Source: Enemella evansiae
GTDB taxonomy: Bacteria; Actinomycetota; Actinomycetes; Propionibacteriales; Propionibacteriaceae
NCBI RefSeq assembly: GCF_002250705.1
Contig: NZ_NMVP01000019.1
Coordinates: 1 to 34,745, forward strand
Direction of reading: 5' to 3'
Length of the DNA stretch: 34,745 bases
A program made the position numbers and the translations under genes. The notes under the pieces were generated by a model. It ran no database searches, had not been told where the DNA came from, and worked only from the letters and a program-made list of their open reading frames with translations. The stretch's first letter is position 1. Each line of letters begins with the position of its first letter. This document shows, piece after piece, positions 1 through 7,812 of the stretch.

Positions 1-84
1 CCCGCACCGGGCTACTCGACGGCCTCGAACGGACCATAGATCGAACGGTTTCAGCACCCAGCCGACCACCCCCACCCCATTCTC

Positions 85-111
85 AGCCCGGAACGGGCGC
101 CCCGCCAGGGG
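85..111. repeat. two tandem short hairpins
   Basis: Two adjacent perfect inverted repeats are visible: GCCCG-GAA-CGGGC (85-97) and GCCCC-GCCA-GGGGC (98-111). Neither is followed by a T tract. They lie downstream of the metallophosphoesterase stop, about 135 bp away, in a 245-bp stretch where I find no gene. They could be part of a transcript end or simply extragenic palindromes. Confidence 0.4.
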
Positions 112-141
112 CACAGTGGCTACTCGATGAACGTGGGGGCT

Positions 142-173
142 TGGTTTCGACTCGTCGCTGCGCTCCTCGCTCA
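142..173. repeat. extragenic repeat, family 2 (copy 1)
   Basis: These 32 bp are identical to 29006-29037. They start TGGTTTCGACTCG and end CTCCTCGCTCA. At the second site the sequence forms one arm of a long hairpin; here only the single arm is present. The sequence is non-coding and lies next to family-1 repeats on both sides (119-137 and 185-226). Confidence 0.7.
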
Positions 174-184
174 GCCGGCGTACT

Positions 185-226
185 GGTTCATCTCGACACG
201 GTCGCTGCGCGACCTACTCGATGAAC
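185..226. repeat. REP-like extragenic palindrome, family 1 (copy 1)
   Basis: These 42 bp are identical to 30859-30900. The centre is a perfect hairpin, GGTCGC-TGC-GCGACC, and the outer arms (GTTCATC and GATGAAC) can also pair, giving a nested palindrome. A partial copy of the right end lies at 119-137. It sits just beyond the stop of the metallophosphoesterase gene, as expected of a repetitive extragenic palindrome. Confidence 0.8.
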
Positions 227-245
227 GGAGGGGCGTACGGGGAGG

Positions 246-1157
246 TCAGCCGCGGGGGAGGAGGGTGAGCAGGGTGGCCTCGGGGCGACAGGCGAAGCGG
301 TAGGGCGCGAACGGTGAGGTGCCGAGGCCGGCGGACACGTGCAGGGCGGAGGTGTGGCCGCCGGCGGTGTGGGTCGAGAGTCCCTTGACCCGCGGGGCGT
401 CGATGTCGCAGTTGGTGACCAGCGCGCCGATCCCGGGCAGGCAGACCTGACCACCGTGGGTGTGGCCGGCCAGGATCAGGTCCATCCGGTCGGTGGCGAA
501 GGCATCCAGCAGCCGCAGATAGGGGGCATGGGTGACCCCCAGATTCAGCACCGCGTCCGGGTCCGCCGGACCCGCGACCTCGGCGTACCGGTCCCGACCC
601 AGATGCCCGTCGTCGGTCCCGCGGAAGGCGAACGGCATCCCCTTCACCGGCAGCGTCACGCGCCGGTGGGTCAGGTCCTGCCAGCCGGCCTGGGCGAACG
701 CCGCGCCGAGCGTGCGCCAGGGCAGCTCGCGGTCCGGGGCGCTCTCCGGCTGCACCGGATCGCTGGGGCCGGAGAAATAGCTCAGCGGGTTCTTCATCTT
801 CGGCGCGAGATAGTCGTTCGAACCCCAGACGAACACCCCGGGCACCCCGAGCAGCGGCTCATACGCCTCCAGCACCCGCGGCCAGGCATCCGGATGCGAA
901 TGGTTGTCGCCGGTGTTCACCACCAGATCGGGCCGCAGGCCGGCCAGCGAGCGGACCCAGTCGACCTTCTTCTGCTGACCGGGCAACAGGTGCAGATCGG
1001 AGACGTGCAGCACCCGGACCGGATCGGCACCGATCGGCAGCACCGGTACGCCGAACTCCCGCAGCGTGTACGCCCGGGACTCGACCAGCGCACCGTACCC
1101 GACACAGGCCGCGCCGGCGGCAAGCACTCCGACGCCGGCCCGGGTCAGGTTGCTCAC
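246..1157 (-). CDS. metallophosphoesterase, membrane-anchored
   Basis: This 303-residue calcineurin-like phosphoesterase shows the ordered metal motifs SDLH (53-56), GDNH (83-86), GSND (112-115, the GNHD position) and GHTHGGQ (231-237). A hydrophobic segment at about 6-24 is probably a membrane anchor, with the catalytic domain then on the outer face. The family is YkuE-like and removes phosphate groups from an unknown substrate. The GTG start overlaps the stop of the penicillin-binding protein gene by four bases (GTGA), so the two are translationally coupled. The same pair occurs in mycobacteria (ponA2-Rv3683), which suggests a cell-envelope job. The substrate cannot be read from the sequence. 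Confidence 0.9.
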   Translation of the reverse strand: MSNLTRAGVGVLAAGAACVGYGALVESRAYTLREFGVPVLPIGADPVRVLHVSDLHLLPGQQKKVDWVRSLAGLRPDLVVNTGDNHSHPDAWPRVLEAYEPLLGVPGVFVWGSNDYLAPKMKNPLSYFSGPSDPVQPESAPDRELPWRTLGAAFAQAGWQDLTHRRVTLPVKGMPFAFRGTDDGHLGRDRYAEVAGPADPDAVLNLGVTHAPYLRLLDAFATDRMDLILAGHTHGGQVCLPGIGALVTNCDIDAPRVKGLSTHTAGGHTSALHVSAGLGTSPFAPYRFACRPEATLLTLLPRG

Positions 1158-3727
1158 GGCTTGTTCTGGCCGTTCCCGTTCCCCTGCCCGTTGCCCTGAC
1201 CGAAGGTCTGCTGGGGCTGCGTGGTCGGAGCGGGGGCCGGCGGGGGCGGCGGTGCCGGCGCAGGTGCCGGGGCGGGCGGCGGCGCAGCAGGTGCCGGGGC
1301 AGCAGGCGGCGGAGCGGCCGGTTGCTGCTGGGCCGGCGGCCTGGTGGTGGCCGGCGCCTGGGTCTGCTTCGGTGCCGGCTTGGCGGCCGGACCGGAGGAA
1401 TAGACCAGGTTGATCGTCGACCCCATCGGGGCGGTGCCGTACTGGCTCAGCCCCAGGTAGGTGCCGGACGAGGAGTTGTCGGTCCGGGTGGTCCGGCCGA
1501 CGGTGAAGCCGGCATCCTCCAGCGCGGCCTTCGCGGCATCGGGGCTCATCCCCTTCACCGACGGGATGGCCACCGGCTTGCCCTCGGTGACGTCCTTGCC
1601 GACATTGCCGAACTTCGTCTTCGGCTTGCCGCGCAGCGCCGCCGACATCGATGGGACGTAGACATCCGCACCGGCGTCACCGCCACCGGAGCCCTGCATC
1701 GTGTACTTCTTCCGGGTCGGCAGCGTGATGCCCTTCAGCGTCGGCTTCCGGTTGCCGGAGGACCACTGCCGCGACTTCCAGTACGGGTGGGTCTTGTCGA
1801 CCGCGATCATCGCGACACCGGTGACCTCGGGGGTGTACCCGGCGAACCAGACGGCCTGATTGTCATCGATGGTGCCGGTCTTGCCGGCCTGCGGGTAGCC
1901 ACCGGGGATCGTCGCCGGACGGCCGGTACCGCTCATCACGCCGGCGAGCAGCGAGTTCATGCCGGCGGCCACCTGCGGGGTGATCACCTGCTTGCAGTTC
2001 GCCCCCTGGACCGGGATGTCCTTGCCGTTCTTGTCGGTGATCTTCTTCAGGATGATCGGCTCGCAGTGCTTGCCGCCCGAGGCGAAGGTGGCGTACGCCT
2101 CGGTCAGCGAGAGCGGGGTGATCTCGGCCGAACCCAGGGTGAAGGAGGGGATGGCGTTGAACTGGTCGACGATGTTGCCCTTCGAGCCCAGCTTCACGCC
2201 CAGCTTCTCGGCCATCTTGGTGGTCTCACAGCCGCCGACGTCCATGATCAGCTGGACGAAGTAGGTGTTCACCGAGTACGCCGCGGCCTTGTACATGTCC
2301 ATCACACCGTTGGTGCCGGTGGAGTTCTTCACCGTCCAGTCGCCGAAGACCTTCTCGGTGCCGCGGCAGGACTTGTACTTCTTGCCGGCGAAGTCCATCG
2401 ACGCCGCCGCGTTGTAGGTCTTGGACAGCGGCATGCCCTGTTCCAGCGCGGCCGCCGCGGTGAACGCCTTGAAGGTGGACCCGGCCTGGTAGCCCTCGGC
2501 GCCACCCATGTCGTTGTCGCTGGTGGAACCACCCACGGCGTAGTTGTAGTAGGACTCACCGGCCCCGGCGTTGTCGCCCATCACCGGCCGGGACTGGGCC
2601 ATCGCCAGGATCAGGCCGGTACCGGGCTGGATCATCGTCATGGTGGAGATGACCGGGTCGCGGGCGTCGATGTTCTTCGCGATCGCCTTCTCGGCGGCGT
2701 CCTGGGTGGTCGGGTCGATCTCGGTCTGGATCGTCAGTCCACCGCGCTTGAGGGTGTCGAGCCGCTCGGAGGGGGTGTTGCCCAATGACGGCATCTTCTC
2801 CAGCGACCGCTTCACGTAGTCGCACAGGAACGGGTAGCGGGTGCCGACACAGCCGTTGGGGAAGCGCTGGATCTTGGAGGCGTCGAACTGGACCTTCTTG
2901 GCCTCATCGGCGTCGGCCTGGTTGACGATGTTCAGTTCCGCCATCCGGTTCAGCACCACGTTGCGGCGCTCGGTGGCGATGGTCGGGTTGTTGACCGGGT
3001 CGGTCGCGGCCGGGTTCTGCACCAGGCCGGCCAGCATCGCTGCCTGGTCGAGGGTGAGGTCCTTGGCGGTGGTGTTGAAGTAGTGCTTGGCGGCCTGCTC
3101 GACACCGTAGGCGCCGTCGCCGTAGTAGGCGATGTTCAGGTAGCGCTCGAGGATCTGGTCCTTGGTGAGCCGCTTCTCCAGCGCGATCGCATAGCGCAGC
3201 TCCTGGATCTTCCGGGAGACGGTCGGGGCCTGGGCCTTGAAGATCCCGGCCTCGTCACCGGCCTGCTTGGCGGTCTCGATCTGGACCTGCTTGACGTACT
3301 GCTGGGTCAGCGAGGAACCGCCCTGGGTGCCGGCGGAGGAGGAGGTGTTGCGGACCAGCGCGCGCAGCGTGGCGCGGGTGTCGAGGGCACCATGCTCATA
3401 GAAGCGATGGTCCTCGATCGCGATCTGCGCCTTCTGCATCAGCGGGCTGATCTGATCCAGCGGCTTGTAGATCCGGTTCTCTTCCCAGAAGGTGGCCAAC
3501 ACCTCGCCGTTGTTCATCAGCACCTTGGACTGCTGCGACTGGGGCGGGGTCTCCAGCTCGGCCGGGAGGTTGTCCATCCCGGTCGCCACAGCCTTGGTCG
3601 CCGCGCCCGCCATCCCGGCGAAGGGGATGAACAGGCCCGCCACCAGCAGACCGGCGAACACGCTCACCACGAAGAACATGATTGCGCGATAGACGAGGCT
3701 GCCCGCGCGCGCGGAGGTTTTGGCCAT
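1154..3727 (-). CDS. ponA2: bifunctional penicillin-binding protein with PASTA domain (PonA2 type)
   Basis: A class A PBP of 857 residues that polymerises and cross-links peptidoglycan outside the membrane. In order it has a cytoplasmic N-terminus with one membrane helix (about 13-40), a GT51 glycosyltransferase domain with catalytic Glu105 in IEDHRFYEH, a transpeptidase domain with STFK (Ser417 nucleophile), SVN (485-487) and KTG (616-618), one PASTA domain (about 718-779), and a proline/alanine-rich tail ending in Gly/Asn/Gln repeats. The ATG lies 7 nt after a TAGTCT -10 element with no ribosome-binding site, so a leaderless start is likely. The gene is divergent from the whiB4-like gene and heads an operon with the metallophosphoesterase, the arrangement around M. 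tuberculosis ponA2. Confidence 0.95.
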   Translation of the reverse strand: MAKTSARAGSLVYRAIMFFVVSVFAGLLVAGLFIPFAGMAGAATKAVATGMDNLPAELETPPQSQQSKVLMNNGEVLATFWEENRIYKPLDQISPLMQKAQIAIEDHRFYEHGALDTRATLRALVRNTSSSAGTQGGSSLTQQYVKQVQIETAKQAGDEAGIFKAQAPTVSRKIQELRYAIALEKRLTKDQILERYLNIAYYGDGAYGVEQAAKHYFNTTAKDLTLDQAAMLAGLVQNPAATDPVNNPTIATERRNVVLNRMAELNIVNQADADEAKKVQFDASKIQRFPNGCVGTRYPFLCDYVKRSLEKMPSLGNTPSERLDTLKRGGLTIQTEIDPTTQDAAEKAIAKNIDARDPVISTMTMIQPGTGLILAMAQSRPVMGDNAGAGESYYNYAVGGSTSDNDMGGAEGYQAGSTFKAFTAAAALEQGMPLSKTYNAAASMDFAGKKYKSCRGTEKVFGDWTVKNSTGTNGVMDMYKAAAYSVNTYFVQLIMDVGGCETTKMAEKLGVKLGSKGNIVDQFNAIPSFTLGSAEITPLSLTEAYATFASGGKHCEPIILKKITDKNGKDIPVQGANCKQVITPQVAAGMNSLLAGVMSGTGRPATIPGGYPQAGKTGTIDDNQAVWFAGYTPEVTGVAMIAVDKTHPYWKSRQWSSGNRKPTLKGITLPTRKKYTMQGSGGGDAGADVYVPSMSAALRGKPKTKFGNVGKDVTEGKPVAIPSVKGMSPDAAKAALEDAGFTVGRTTRTDNSSSGTYLGLSQYGTAPMGSTINLVYSSGPAAKPAPKQTQAPATTRPPAQQQPAAPPPAAPAPAAPPPAPAPAPAPPPPPAPAPTTQPQQTFGQGNGQGNGNGQNKP

Positions 3728-3734
3728 GCGGAAC

Positions 3735-3740
3735 AGACTA
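3735..3740 (-). promoter_or_regulatory. -10 element of ponA2 (leaderless type)
   Basis: On the minus strand TAGTCT is followed by 7 nt and then the ATG at 3727. The spacing puts the transcription start at or next to the start codon, and no Shine-Dalgarno sequence is present. Confidence 0.5.
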
Positions 3741-3852
3741 CGTGACGAGGCAACCAGTCGCGAAAACCCGCACGGTGCGCGGGTCGGATCGCCTCAGCCT
3801 AGCCACAGCCGGGCCGCGGGCGCCACCGGGCCGGTCGGAGGGTCCCCGCAAA

Positions 3853-3875
3853 GGTATGAGTTTGGTCTCATAACC
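3853..3875. promoter_or_regulatory. inverted repeat between ponA2 and whiB4 (operator or hairpin)
   Basis: A perfect inverted repeat, TATGAG-TTTGGT-CTCATA (3855-3872), extends to GG/CC outside if one base is bulged. It lies in the 277-bp divergent gap, well upstream of both coding starts. Protein binding is inferred; no factor can be named. Confidence 0.4.
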
Positions 3876-3883
3876 CCTCCTGA

Positions 3884-3921
3884 GTGGCGGAATCCGCGCG
3901 GTTTTCTTAGTATTTCGCCAC
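3884..3921. promoter_or_regulatory. dyad flanking the probable whiB4 -10 element
   Basis: The arms GTGGCGGAAT (3884-3893) and ATTTCGCCAC (3912-3921) are reverse complements with one mismatch. TAGTAT (3908-3913), a good TANNNT -10 element for the plus strand, overlaps the inner edge of the right arm. A dyad around the -10 fits a repressor or autoregulatory site. If transcription starts near 3920, the leader before the whiB4-like gene is about 85 nt. Confidence 0.4.
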
Positions 3922-4004
3922 CACTGGCAACGCAGCCCGACCGGGTCGCGCGTACGGTGGCGCCACTCATGAGGTGGCCAGTGTGATCGGGGGAGGGCGA
4001 GGAC

Positions 4005-4307
4005 ATGTTCCTCACACAGGAATGGACCATGCAGGCGAAGTGTCTGGGCTCTGCGGACGCCTTGTTCGTCGAGGGAGCGGCCCAGAAACAGGCCCGTCAG
4101 CTCTGCCAGGGCTGCGGCGTACGCACCGAATGTCTGGCCGAGGCGCTGGACAACAAGATCGAGTGGGGCGTCTGGGGCGGCATGACCGAACGGGAGCGGC
4201 GCCATCTGCTGCGTACCCGCACCGATGTCGGGTCGTGGTCCGCGCTGCTGCTGGGCAAGTCAGCGGGCCACGGTGTCCGCCGCGAGCGCAGCTCCCACCG
4301 CGCGTAG
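4005..4307 (+). CDS. whiB4: WhiB-family iron-sulfur regulator (WhiB4 type)
   Basis: A 100-residue WhiB-like protein. Four cysteines expected to hold a [4Fe-4S] cluster are seen at 13, 34, 37 and 43 (CxxC followed by x5 and C), then the turn motif GVWGGMTERERR and a basic C-terminus for DNA binding. The ELFV-GAAQ-like stretch and ALDNK before GVWGG resemble mycobacterial WhiB4, and the position between ponA2 and the Get3-like ATPases also matches whiB4. The start at 4005 keeps the Trp before the first Cys; an ATG at 4029 with AGGA 7 nt upstream is an alternative. The last 48 bases overlap the convergent ATPase gene tail to tail. A redox-sensing role is inferred from the family. Confidence 0.9.
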   Translation: MFLTQEWTMQAKCLGSADALFVEGAAQKQARQLCQGCGVRTECLAEALDNKIEWGVWGGMTERERRHLLRTRTDVGSWSALLLGKSAGHGVRRERSSHRA

Positions 4308-5399
4308 CGTCGCCAGATCGTTCACATCCGTCGTCTGTGCCGGGATCTCGGCCAGGCGTACGCCCGGGTTCGCGACCCCGAACCGGTGCACCAGGTCCCG
4401 TTCGCGTTCCTGACCACGCATCCGCTCGGCGTGCCGGTGCAGCGCCAACCGCGACGGCCGGTCCTTCTCCGGCACCTCCTCGGCCAGCGCCATCGCCCGG
4501 TCCGCGGAGAGGTCGACCGTCGAGGTGTGCACCCGATTCACCACCACACCGGCCAGCGGCATCTTCTCCTCGCGCAACCGTTCGGTGAAGTACGCCGCCT
4601 CGCGCAGCGCATCGCGGGTCGGGGTGGCCACCACCAGGAAACGGGTGTGCGCCGAGGACAGGTTCGTCAGCGTCTTCTCCGCCCGCTGCCGGAAGCCGCC
4701 GAACAGGGTGTCGAAGGCGGTCACGAAGGTCTGCACGTCGCGCAGCACCTGGGCGCCGAGGATCTTGTCCATCGCCCCCATCACCAGATTCACGCCGACC
4801 GACATCAGCTTGAACGGGCCCCGGGCGGGGGCGAGCAGCATCTTCAGCATCCGGCCATCGAGCAGCCGGCTGAGGTGCTCGGGGGCCTCCAGGAAGTCCA
4901 GCGCCGACCGGGACGGTGGGGTGTCCACCACGATCAGATCCCAGCGGCCCTCGCGGCGCGCCTGGTCGTGCAGCTGGCCGAGCTTCTCCATCGCCATGTA
5001 TTCCTGGGTGCCGGAGAACGAGGTGGACAGCGCCTGATAGAAGGGGTTGGCCAGGATCTGCTCGGCCTTCTGCGAGCTGGCGTGGGCGAGCACCACGTCA
5101 TCGAAGGTCCGCTTCATGTCCAGCATCATCGCGTCCAGCCGGCCGCCGGCCGCGGTGTCGACGCCGACCACCTCGCGCGGGGTGTTGTCCAGCTCGGTCA
5201 GGCCCAGCGACTGTGCCAACCGGCGGGCCGGGTCGATGGTCAGCACCACCACGCGTCGGCCCTGTTCGGCGGCCCGCAGCGCCAGCGCCGCGGAGGTGGT
5301 GGTCTTGCCGACCCCGCCGGAACCGCAGCAGATCAGGATCTCCACGCCCCGGTCGGCGAGCAGCGGGTCGATCTGCAGGGCATCACGCGCGGCGCTCAT
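4260..5399 (-). CDS. Get3/ArsA-like ATPase, second subunit (Rv3680 type)
   Basis: A 379-residue P-loop ATPase of the ArsA/Get3 (SIMIBI) class with the deviant Walker A motif GSGGVGKTTT near the N-terminus and the DTPPS switch motif. The start chosen is the ATG at 5399, which overlaps the stop of the partner ATPase by four bases (ATGA). A longer open frame to 5582 exists but runs inside the partner gene and looks random. Mycobacteria carry the same pair (Rv3679/Rv3680, named BagA/BagB), which form a complex. No ArsB-type arsenite pump is nearby, so arsenite resistance is unlikely; protein handling or metabolic regulation is more likely. The 3' end overlaps whiB4 on the opposite strand. Confidence 0.9.
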   Translation of the reverse strand: MSAARDALQIDPLLADRGVEILICCGSGGVGKTTTSAALALRAAEQGRRVVVLTIDPARRLAQSLGLTELDNTPREVVGVDTAAGGRLDAMMLDMKRTFDDVVLAHASSQKAEQILANPFYQALSTSFSGTQEYMAMEKLGQLHDQARREGRWDLIVVDTPPSRSALDFLEAPEHLSRLLDGRMLKMLLAPARGPFKLMSVGVNLVMGAMDKILGAQVLRDVQTFVTAFDTLFGGFRQRAEKTLTNLSSAHTRFLVVATPTRDALREAAYFTERLREEKMPLAGVVVNRVHTSTVDLSADRAMALAEEVPEKDRPSRLALHRHAERMRGQERERDLVHRFGVANPGVRLAEIPAQTTDVNDLATLRAVGAALAADTVAR

Positions 5400-6421
5400 C
5401 GGCCGACCTCCTCGGGGAGCTGGGTGCGGAGCTGATCGGCGATCTGGAACAGCGCCGCCTGGTCGATCCCACCCGGATCCGCGGCGATCAGGGCGAGCGG
5501 CAACCGCTTGGCCCGGTGTCCCGCGGAGCGGCTCACCGGAGTACGCAGCATCTCCAGACACTTGCGTTCCTCGAGGATCCAACCGGCCTCGTCGGCGAGC
5601 TCGGCGGCCAGCTGCGTCGTCGTCGCGCGGTCCAGGCCGGGCACCTTGAGCGGCAGCTTGCCGCGGATCGCGAGATCCAGTTCGGCGTCGTCGAGATCGG
5701 TCTCGGTGACCATGTTGCAGATGATGTCGGCGACCTCGATCCCGGTCGGCGCGAGCTCCTCGATCGCCTCCAGGGTCTCGGTGACCGGCATGTCCTCGGC
5801 CAGTGTGACCAGGTGCACCGCGGTCTGCTCGGAGCGGAACACCTCGATGATCGAGTCGGCCTGGTTGCGGATCGGGCCGACCTTGGCCAACCCGGAGACC
5901 GCCTCGTGCACGTTCAGGAACGGGGTGATCCGGCCGGTCGGCGGGGCGTCCAGGACCACCGCGTCGTAGTCGTCGGAGCGGCCCTTGCTGCGCCGGCGGA
6001 CGGCCTCGTAGACCTTGCCGGTGAGCAGCACGTCCCGCAGGCCGGGGGCGATGGAGGTGGCGAAGTCGAAGACCCCGAAGCGGTCCAGCGCCTTGCCGGC
6101 CATGCCGAGGCGATAGAAGGTCTCCAGGTATTCATGCAGCGCGGATTCGGCGTCGATGGCCAGTCCGAAGACCTCGCCGCCGGCGGGCGTACGCACCAGT
6201 CGGCGCTCCTCGCCCGGGCCCAGCGGCGGTACGCCGAACAACTCGCTCAGCCCCTGCCGGCCCTCCACCTCGCAGAGCAGCACCCGCCGATCGGCCTGTG
6301 CGGTGGCGCAGGCCAGGGCGGCGGCGATGGTGGTCTTGCCCGTACCACCCTTGCCGCTGACGATGTGCAACCTGGTCGGATCGGGCTGGCGCTGGCCGCG
6401 GCGGGACCTCGGTGAGGGCAT
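5396..6421 (-). CDS. Get3/ArsA-like ATPase, first subunit (Rv3679 type)
   Basis: A 341-residue paralogue of the next gene, with the deviant Walker A motif GKGGTGKT (23-30) and a DAPPTGR motif where the partner has DTPPS. The length matches the mycobacterial Rv3679 protein (about 340 residues). The tight ATGA coupling to the second ATPase suggests a heteromeric complex made in equal amounts. The ATG at 6421 follows a TAGCCT element by 7 nt and has no clear ribosome-binding site, so a leaderless start is likely. The ATPase fold is clear from sequence; the cargo or partner is not. Confidence 0.9.
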   Translation of the reverse strand: MPSPRSRRGQRQPDPTRLHIVSGKGGTGKTTIAAALACATAQADRRVLLCEVEGRQGLSELFGVPPLGPGEERRLVRTPAGGEVFGLAIDAESALHEYLETFYRLGMAGKALDRFGVFDFATSIAPGLRDVLLTGKVYEAVRRRSKGRSDDYDAVVLDAPPTGRITPFLNVHEAVSGLAKVGPIRNQADSIIEVFRSEQTAVHLVTLAEDMPVTETLEAIEELAPTGIEVADIICNMVTETDLDDAELDLAIRGKLPLKVPGLDRATTTQLAAELADEAGWILEERKCLEMLRTPVSRSAGHRAKRLPLALIAADPGGIDQAALFQIADQLRTQLPEEVGR

Positions 6422-6428
6422 ACCGGCA

Positions 6429-6434
6429 AGGCTA
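6429..6434 (-). promoter_or_regulatory. -10 element of the ATPase operon (leaderless type)
   Basis: On the minus strand TAGCCT is followed by 7 nt and the ATG at 6421. It matches TANNNT and sits at the distance used by leaderless actinobacterial genes. Confidence 0.45.
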
Positions 6435-6492
6435 CTCGCCGGTTCGAGAGCGACGGTGCGACCGGGGCGTCCGCCACACCGCTCGGGCCGGC

Positions 6493-7059
6493 TCAGGCCA
6501 ACAGGCGCTGCTGGATCAGCTCGAGCGATTCCAGGTGAGCGGTGTCGTCGGTCCCGAGGTCCATCAACTGGGCGCCCAACCGGACCGACATCGCGATCGT
6601 GGTCCGGGCAGCCGCCTCCTCCGCGGAACAGAATCCCCGGAACAGGTCGCGCAGATAGTCGCCACGAGTCCGGTCCACCCGGCGGACGGTGCGCGCCGCC
6701 GCCTCGTCATGGCGGGCCCAGTCCCGGATCGCCAGCTCGGTCCCGATCCGCATCGCCGGGGCCGATTGGTCGTCGATGATCGCGATCAACCGGGCGAGCC
6801 GGGCCCGGGGATCGGTCGCGGCCGCGGCATCGACCTGTTCGGTCACCGAGACCGTCACGGTCTGTTCCCAGGTCTCGAGCATCGCTGCCAGCAACGCGGG
6901 CCGGTCATCGAAGAAGCCGTAGAAACCGCCCTTGGTCACTTTGAGCCTGCGCGCCAGCACCTCGATGCGGACCTCGGCCAGCCCTCCTTCGGCCAGGGCC
7001 TCCAGTCCGGCGTCCACCCAGGCCCGGCGCGGGGTCTTCGTCACTGCCATCGACCTCAT
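6493..7059 (-). CDS. TetR-family transcriptional repressor
   Basis: A TetR-type regulator of 188 residues. The N-terminal helix-turn-helix is recognisable (about 20-60, with LARRLKVTKGGFYGFFDDR), followed by a helical ligand-binding region without an assignable ligand. The start at 7059 has TACGCT 8 nt upstream and fits a leaderless mRNA. An ATG at 7050 and a GTG at 7044, behind a GAGG, are alternatives. It is divergent from a gene of unknown function, and two matched palindromes lie between them, so autorepression and control of that gene are very likely. The pair interrupts an otherwise conserved gene order and may be a later insertion. Confidence 0.9.
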   Translation of the reverse strand: MRSMAVTKTPRRAWVDAGLEALAEGGLAEVRIEVLARRLKVTKGGFYGFFDDRPALLAAMLETWEQTVTVSVTEQVDAAAATDPRARLARLIAIIDDQSAPAMRIGTELAIRDWARHDEAAARTVRRVDRTRGDYLRDLFRGFCSAEEAAARTTIAMSVRLGAQLMDLGTDDTAHLESLELIQQRLLA

Positions 7060-7075
7060 TGTACGCCAGCGTATA
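7060..7075. promoter_or_regulatory. TetR operator 1
   Basis: TGTACGC-CA-GCGTATA is an inverted repeat with 7-bp arms, 2-bp spacer and one mismatch. It has the same layout as operator 2 and abuts the TetR start codon, overlapping the probable -10 (TACGCT) of that gene. Confidence 0.6.
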
Positions 7076-7092
7076 CACGGTCTATCCTCGAA

Positions 7093-7108
7093 TATACGGA
7101 ACCGTATA
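7093..7108. promoter_or_regulatory. TetR operator 2
   Basis: TATACGG-AA-CCGTATA has perfect 7-bp arms. Its centre is 33 bp from that of operator 1, about three helical turns, so both sites face the same side. It overlaps the TATAAA -10-like sequence (7105-7110) of the plus-strand gene. Confidence 0.7.
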
Positions 7109-7125
7109 AATCATGGGAGCCGACC

Positions 7126-7638
7126 ATGCCCACACCAGACCCCGCCCTGCCGCCGGTGACCGGTGGCCGGGTCGACGCCGGCACGATGACGCGCCCGGCG
7201 AACGCACAGCAGCGCGCCAGGCTCACCCTGGTCCCCGACTATCTCGACGTCTTCACCCTGACGACCGGCACCGCGGCCACGCCACGGGACTGGATGACCG
7301 CCTGCTTCGAGCAGGGGATCGAGAGATCGGATCGGGACCTGATCTTCAATCGCCTGCTCCGGTTGCGCACAGCACCCGACGGCCGCCCCGGGCATGTGGC
7401 CGGCTGGCAGGTGGCCCAGGAGGAACCCGGCCACCTCACCGTCGCGGCCGCGGGGCCGCTGGTGGCGGGCAACCTGGTGCTGGACGTGCTGCCCGATCGG
7501 ATCCGGCTCAGCACCGCGATCGGCTACCGGACCCTGGGCGGCCGGATCCGCTGGGAGCTGCTCAGCCACATCCACCGCCGCCAGGCGCCCGGCGTACTGC
7601 GAACGGGCGAGCAACTCCTCCGGCAGCGGCTGCCCTAG
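7126..7638 (+). CDS. protein of unknown function divergent from TetR
   Basis: A 170-residue soluble protein with no signal peptide or membrane segment; I do not recognise the family. The N-terminus is proline-rich, the middle contains FEQGIERSDRDLIFNRLLRL, and the C-terminal half alternates strands and a basic helix. The ATG at 7126 is preceded by GGGAG at a 6-nt spacing, which supports this start over earlier in-frame codons. It starts 18 bp after TetR operator 2 and is almost certainly the TetR target, so it may act in detoxification or modification of the unknown ligand. The stop codon is part of the -10 element of the next gene. Confidence 0.75.
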   Translation: MPTPDPALPPVTGGRVDAGTMTRPANAQQRARLTLVPDYLDVFTLTTGTAATPRDWMTACFEQGIERSDRDLIFNRLLRLRTAPDGRPGHVAGWQVAQEEPGHLTVAAAGPLVAGNLVLDVLPDRIRLSTAIGYRTLGGRIRWELLSHIHRRQAPGVLRTGEQLLRQRLP

Positions 7639-7641
7639 GCT
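7636..7641 (+). promoter_or_regulatory. -10 element TAGGCT, leaderless start of the DUF4177 gene
   Basis: TAGGCT is followed by 6 nt and the ATG at 7648. Its TAG is also the stop codon of the upstream gene, so the promoter uses coding sequence. Confidence 0.5.
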
Positions 7642-7647
7642 CGACCC

Positions 7648-7812
7648 ATGACCAAGTGGGAATACGTGACCGTGCCGGTGCTGGTGCATGCCACCAAGCA
7701 GATCCTCGACAACTGGGGCGCCGACGGCTGGGAGCTGGTGCAGGTCGTGCCCGGCCCCAACCCGGAGAACCTGGTGGCCTACCTGAAGCGCCCGCTGCCG
7801 GAGAAGGCGTGA
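7648..7812 (+). CDS. small DUF4177-like protein
   Basis: Only 54 residues long, with the compact pattern KWEYVTVP ... LDNWGADGWELVQVVPG ... AYLKRP typical of the DUF4177 family. The role is unknown. M. tuberculosis has a similar small gene (Rv3678A) in the same place between the ATPase pair and RidA, which argues strongly that it is real. There is no ribosome-binding site, and a TAGGCT element 6 nt before the ATG suggests leaderless translation. The TGA overlaps the GTG of the next gene by four bases (GTGA). Confidence 0.85.
   Translation: MTKWEYVTVPVLVHATKQILDNWGADGWELVQVVPGPNPENLVAYLKRPLPEKA

Noticed and set aside
1322..2788. 488-codon open frame opposite ponA2
   Set aside because: It mirrors the transpeptidase domain and has no motif of its own.
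4260..5582. Long N-terminal extension of the second Get3-like ATPase
   Set aside because: The extra 61 codons lie within the partner gene, look random, and the ATGA-coupled start at 5399 fits the family length.
4260..6421. Arsenite export operon, because of the ArsA-like ATPases
   Set aside because: No ArsB, ArsD, ArsC or ArsR genes are nearby, and the pair matches the conserved mycobacterial Get3-like genes.
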